Assembly (NCBI GenBank): GCA_964387985.1
Contig: CAYLZG010000020.1
Coordinates: 1 to 41,595 of the forward strand
DNA: 41,595 nucleotides
Direction of reading: 5' to 3'
Source: JALOOB01 sp964387985
GTDB lineage: Bacteria; Chloroflexota; Anaerolineae; CG2-30-64-16
A program made the position numbers and the translations under genes. This document shows, in pieces, positions 38,261-41,595 of this stretch (position 1 is the stretch's first letter; each line of letters opens with the position of its first letter). A model generated the notes under the pieces. The model ran no database searches. It had not been told where the DNA came from and was given only the letters and a program-made list of their open reading frames with translations.

Positions 38261-40387
38261 TCAGCTTCCTGCCTGGCGGGCCGGGCTGGGCCGGCCCGCG
38301 GCCGTGAAAGTCAATGTGCTGCCAAGGAAGACCTGCTCGCCTCCACGGCCCTTCACCGGCGCCCAGAGGTCCTCGCGCATCTGGCTCAGCTCCACGTGTT
38401 CTGCGCCTGCCTCGGTCGCCAGGCCCGCCACGTGCCCCTGCATCACCAGCTCGGCATGGCGCACGGCCGCCTCCAATCCGCGGAAGTCGGCCGGACCACC
38501 GGGCAGACCGTGCACCCGCACCACCCCATCGCCATCCAGCGGGTTGAGAACGATCTGAACGCGCTGGATGATGCTGCCCGAGACCGCGCCGACCGCGTTG
38601 GCAACGTCGGAATGAGGCGGAATCACCAGCTCCGTGTGCAAAACAGCGGCCGCCTGCGGAAGATAGGCTGCCACTGGCGCGCCGATGGCCACCAGGGGCC
38701 GCCGCAGCGTTAGCGTGCAGCCGAGTTCACTGGATGAAGCATCCTGAGCGGCGCTTCCCAAGGGAGCATCCTGAGCGGAGCCGCGCAGCGGCGCAGTCGA
38801 AGGATCCTTCGACTCCACTTCGTTCGGCTCAGGATGCCCGTTCAACGCCCGCGTCAGGAGTGCCCGCCCCGCCGGCTCGTGCTCCCAATCGGGTCGCCCG
38901 GCCTCATCCTCCAGCACCTTGTTCACCACCTCGGTCGCCACCCGCTGCGAAAACTGCCGGACCACCGTCTCGCAGAACGCGGTGACGCTGATGCGGAGGC
39001 GCCTTGCGAGCAGTGTAGCCGCCAACCGCGACGCCTCCGCGTCCCATCGTTCGAAGTCGCCCAGCACATGCAGAGCATCTGTGGGTGTGAAGGCCGCGCG
39101 GCGCAGCAGTCCCCGCGCCTCGAGGCCCGCAGCCCGGCGCCGTGCCAGCACACCGATGCGCGTGCGCTCGACGAGCTCAGCCGCCTGCACCGGTCCATCG
39201 CTGACCCGGTGGAGGATTTCCTCTTCGGTGGCATCGAGCAAGCCCCTGGCGGAACGGCCCGGGGCCATAAATTCAACCAGGTCATCATCCCAGCGCGTCC
39301 GGGCTTCGGCCGCCAGCTCTCGCAACACAGGAACGATTTTCGGGTGTTCGCTGGCCAGCAGGCACAGCGGGATCGCGCGCTGGGGGCCGATCAGCAGCTG
39401 GCCATCCGGGCCAACGCGCACGTGGCTGTCACCGCCCAGGCCCGTCGTGTGGACATCCACTGCCTGGATCATCGTGCGCCAGCCACCCACGCGCGCGCCG
39501 TTCACGTTGAGCACCGGCCAGCCACCCTTGAGCGCGGCGATATCCGTGGTCGTCCCACCGACGTCCACCGTCCACACGTCGCGGCGACCGGCCAGGTGCC
39601 ACGCGCCCACGACGCTGGCCGCCGGGCCTGAGAGAACCGTCTCGATCGGTCGCCGCCTGGCGAAGTCGGCGCGCACCAGCGACCCGTCGCCCTTGACCAC
39701 CATCAGCGGCGCGTTGATCTTCCGCCGGGCCAGGGTGGACTGCACCGCTGCCAGCAGCTCGGCCAGAGGCGCAATGAGATGAGCGTTGAGCGCCACGGTC
39801 GTCGCACGGCGCACTGCGTTGAGCTGGCTGGTCAGCTCGTGGCCGCAGGTCACCGGCGCGCCGGCCAGTTCTTCGACAAGCTCCCTGACGCGTAGCTCAT
39901 GCGCTGGGTTGCGAACGCTGAAATAACCCGAGACGGCAAAGGCTTCGACCCACTCTTTGCGCGCCAGGATGGCCTCGCGCGCGGCGGCCTCATCAAGCGG
40001 CGCCACCTCGTCACCCAGCCCATCATGGCCACCCGCCAGGTAGACGACATCGTCGGTGGCAAGCTCGCGTTCGAAGCCGTACTCGTGCATCAGCTCTTTA
40101 TCATAACCGATCAACAACAGGCAGACGCGGCCCCGCTGGCCTTCGGCCAGGGTGTTGGTCGCCAGGGTCGTCGACAACGAGACCAGGGTGATGTCCTCCG
40201 CAGCAGTCCTCGGTCCGCCGGCGACAGCCGCGTCGAAGATGGCGCCGATTGCAGCGTCGATGCCCAATGAAAGATCGTGCCGCGTCGTCAGCGCCTTGGC
40301 GCCCGCGATGACGCAGCCTTCGGGATAGGTCACAAAAACGGCGTCGGTGTATGTGCCGCCCGTATCAATGCCGAGTGCGATGCCCAT
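38261..40387 (-). CDS. Hydantoinase A / 5-oxoprolinase family protein, with an in-frame repeat insert
   Basis: The product has 708 residues from the ATG at 40387, preceded by AGGAG at 6 bases; the open frame continues upstream to 40435 without family character. ATP-grip motifs of the actin-like fold are GIDTGGTYTDAVF near the N-terminus and DVGGTTTDIAAL in the middle. VSLSTTLATNTLAEG matches the Hydant_A_N domain. Such enzymes open cyclic imides or 5-oxoproline with ATP, usually with a HyuB-type partner; none is in the window. Residues about 517-550 are a low-complexity insert (NEVESKDPSTAPLRG, SAQDAPLGSAAQDASS) made of a family E repeat. A MoaD-like gene follows. The substrate is not predictable. 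Confidence 0.85.
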   Translation of the reverse strand: MGIALGIDTGGTYTDAVFVTYPEGCVIAGAKALTTRHDLSLGIDAAIGAIFDAAVAGGPRTAAEDITLVSLSTTLATNTLAEGQRGRVCLLLIGYDKELMHEYGFERELATDDVVYLAGGHDGLGDEVAPLDEAAAREAILARKEWVEAFAVSGYFSVRNPAHELRVRELVEELAGAPVTCGHELTSQLNAVRRATTVALNAHLIAPLAELLAAVQSTLARRKINAPLMVVKGDGSLVRADFARRRPIETVLSGPAASVVGAWHLAGRRDVWTVDVGGTTTDIAALKGGWPVLNVNGARVGGWRTMIQAVDVHTTGLGGDSHVRVGPDGQLLIGPQRAIPLCLLASEHPKIVPVLRELAAEARTRWDDDLVEFMAPGRSARGLLDATEEEILHRVSDGPVQAAELVERTRIGVLARRRAAGLEARGLLRRAAFTPTDALHVLGDFERWDAEASRLAATLLARRLRISVTAFCETVVRQFSQRVATEVVNKVLEDEAGRPDWEHEPAGRALLTRALNGHPEPNEVESKDPSTAPLRGSAQDAPLGSAAQDASSSELGCTLTLRRPLVAIGAPVAAYLPQAAAVLHTELVIPPHSDVANAVGAVSGSIIQRVQIVLNPLDGDGVVRVHGLPGGPADFRGLEAAVRHAELVMQGHVAGLATEAGAEHVELSQMREDLWAPVKGRGGEQVFLGSTLTFTAAGRPSPARQAGS
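38739..38837. repeat. In-frame family E repeat in the hydantoinase gene (SAQDAP/VESK element)
   Basis: GCATCCTGAGC occurs at 38739-38749 and 38766-38776, and inverted as GCTCAGGATGC at 38827-38837. Between them is a perfect 20-bp palindrome, AGTCGAAGGA with TCCTTCGACT (38795-38814). On the coding (minus) strand it encodes VESK and SAQDAP, the same peptides in the same frame as the element at 2131-2205 in nuoG. Confidence 0.88.
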
Positions 40388-40827
40388 GCTGCTCCTGAAA
40401 TGCCTGCCTTTGCAGAAAACGGCTGCACCGGTCATCGGACCCGTGGCAGCCGCGAAACATCCTCAATTCTACGCTCCATCGGTCCTCTTCGGAATGATCT
40501 TCCTCATATGCCCCCGGATGCGTGCCTTTTGGTACTTGCGCCATTTTGTGGAACAGGAGGAGATAGTGTAGCATACAGTGCACCCAGTCAGAATACCGTT
40601 GTAGCACTGCCGCTCGATTGGGTGCATCTGTCAGCGAAACGATCCATCGCTGGGCGCCGCCCACCATGGCCGGTGTCGCGATCCAGCCTCTGTCCCGAGG
40701 CTGCGCGGCGGCCGGGCGCGTCCCTCATTGCCAGGAGGTGAGCCCGACCAGAGATTCTGAACCCCAGCACAGACCGTACATTGTCGTATCGAAAGTGTAA
40801 GCTTCAGTTTGAGGTAAAGGAGGGACC
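40388..40827. other. Intergenic region between divergent genes, 440 bases
   Basis: No gene is supported here; the short open frames lack ribosome-binding sites and family character. The region separates the hydantoinase (leftward) and cytochrome (rightward) genes and must hold both promoters. A weak leftward candidate is described separately at 40565-40593. I see no convincing rightward promoter, RNA gene or repeat. Confidence 0.6.
40565..40593 (-). promoter_or_regulatory. Possible extended -10 promoter of the hydantoinase gene
   Basis: On the minus strand TTCTGA (40588-40593), a 17-base spacer and TACACT (40565-40570), with TG one base upstream of the -10, as in extended -10 promoters. The leader would be about 170 bases. 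The -35 match is poor. Confidence 0.35.
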
Positions 40828-41595
40828 ATGAAGCACTGGGCCAAACTGGCCGCTGCCCTGGCCGTTGTCGCGTTGCTCGCCGGCGTGTTGTTCGTCGTCG
40901 CATACGCGGAACAAGGGGCAGCGCCGGTCGCGCAAGAGGTGGTGGTAGACACCGCCAACCCCGTCGTGCCAGCCCTGAAAGACTGGCAGGCTTCACCCCA
41001 TGCCGACGCGAAATCCGAATCGTTCCGGCACTGGGATGAAGAAGATCCGCAGGAAGTTCCCGTCTCCTGCGCTAAGTGCCACAGCTCCGCCGGCTACCAG
41101 GACTTCCTGGGCGCTGACGGCAGTGCGGCCGGCAAGATCGACAAGGCCGCTCCGGTCACCACCGTGGTCGACTGCGTCGCGTGCCACAACTCAGCCACCA
41201 TCGCCAAGGACAGCGTCGTCTTCCCATCCGGGGTCGAGATTGCCGGCCTGGGCGACGAGGCCCGCTGTATGGAATGCCACCAGGGCCGTGAGTCGAAGAT
41301 CAGCGTCGACAGGCAGATCACCGACACCTTCAAGCTCACGGACAAAGACCTGGACACCGTGGTCAAGCCACTGGTGACGACCACTGACGGCAAGACCGTA
41401 ACCACGACCTTCGGCTTCCGAAACGTTCACTACTTCGCGGCCGCAGCCACCCAATACGGCACGCTCGCCAAGGGCGGCTACGAATACGAAGGCATGAGCT
41501 ATGACGGCAAGTTCGACCACCCCGCGCCGTTCAACACCTGCAATGGCTGCCATGACCCGCACAAACTCGCTCTCGATGTCACAGCCTGCGCTACC
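40828..41595 (+). CDS. Secreted multihaem cytochrome c, 3' end outside the window
   Basis: The frame is open from the ATG at 40828 to the end of the window (256 codons). An AAAGGAGGGACC ribosome-binding site precedes it. The N-terminus (MKHWAKLAAALAVVALLAGV) is a signal peptide or membrane anchor. Four CxxCH haem-binding motifs are visible: CAKCH, CVACH, CMECH and CNGCH. The last bases (TACAT) look like the start of a fifth CxxCH site. A Thr/Val-rich stretch (VTTTDGKTVTTTFGFR) separates the third and fourth haem sites. It probably carries electrons outside the cytoplasmic membrane. Whether it serves metal, nitrogen or sulfur respiration cannot be judged from this part. Confidence 0.9.
   Translation, partial: MKHWAKLAAALAVVALLAGVLFVVAYAEQGAAPVAQEVVVDTANPVVPALKDWQASPHADAKSESFRHWDEEDPQEVPVSCAKCHSSAGYQDFLGADGSAAGKIDKAAPVTTVVDCVACHNSATIAKDSVVFPSGVEIAGLGDEARCMECHQGRESKISVDRQITDTFKLTDKDLDTVVKPLVTTTDGKTVTTTFGFRNVHYFAAAATQYGTLAKGGYEYEGMSYDGKFDHPAPFNTCNGCHDPHKLALDVTACAT

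Overview
The window is a GC-rich stretch of a bacterial chromosome, most likely Chloroflexota of the Anaerolineae/Caldilineae type. I infer this from the house style of the proteins. The oligopeptide-binding lipoproteins carry a long Val/Glu/Lys-rich tether after the lipobox, the ECF sigma factor has a Thr/Pro-rich membrane partner with a YPGYENELAPLL-type motif, and many genes carry short interspersed repeats. I can run no database search, so the taxonomic call is an inference. Two runs of N (1660-1689 and 24729-24765) are assembly gaps, so this is probably a draft or metagenome-derived contig.

Layout. 1-11851 (+) holds the distal part of a complex I operon, nuoF(partial)-G-H-I-J-K-L-M-N. 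It converges on a 1191-residue endonuclease Q / UvrD helicase fusion (11949-15524, -). 15637-18905 (+) is a two-gene dehydrogenase: an iron-sulfur flavoprotein fusing three subunits that are separate in multi-subunit proline dehydrogenases or Hcn-type enzymes, plus its DAO-type FAD partner. This converges on proBA (proline synthesis, -). 21538-23471 (+) encodes a DEDDh exonuclease overlapping an uncharacterised protein with a possible Pol beta-type nucleotidyltransferase motif. 23515-25004 (+) is an ECF sigma factor and its membrane partner. 25067-37742 (-) contains two complete peptide-type ABC transporter cassettes, in orders D-F-SBP-B-C and SBP-B-C-D-F. Upstream on the same strand lie a MoaD-like protein and a hydantoinase A/oxoprolinase-family protein (37979-40387). 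The window ends inside a secreted multihaem cytochrome c (40828 onward, +).

Two observations stand out. First, the substrate-binding protein at 35775-37742 appears to be a circular permutation of the SBP_bac_5 fold. The lobe that normally ends the protein comes directly after the lipoprotein tether, and the normal N-terminal part follows it. The neighbouring paralogue at 27171-28973 has the standard order and serves as an internal control. Second, at least seven families of short, mostly palindromic repeats are scattered through the window. Many sit in frame inside conserved genes (nuoG, nuoL, nuoM, nuoN, endoQ-uvrD, hydantoinase A), and the same element can encode the same peptide in unrelated proteins: SAQDAP and VESK in NuoG and the hydantoinase, LPQAAFN in NuoG and NuoN, SGPGA in NuoL and NuoM. 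This resembles the in-frame palindromic elements known from Rickettsia. The ABC transporter coding regions appear free of them.

The genes combine respiration (NADH dehydrogenase and a possible quinone- or ferredoxin-linked amino-acid dehydrogenase), peptide scavenging, proline synthesis and repair of deaminated DNA. This would suit a heterotroph feeding on peptides.
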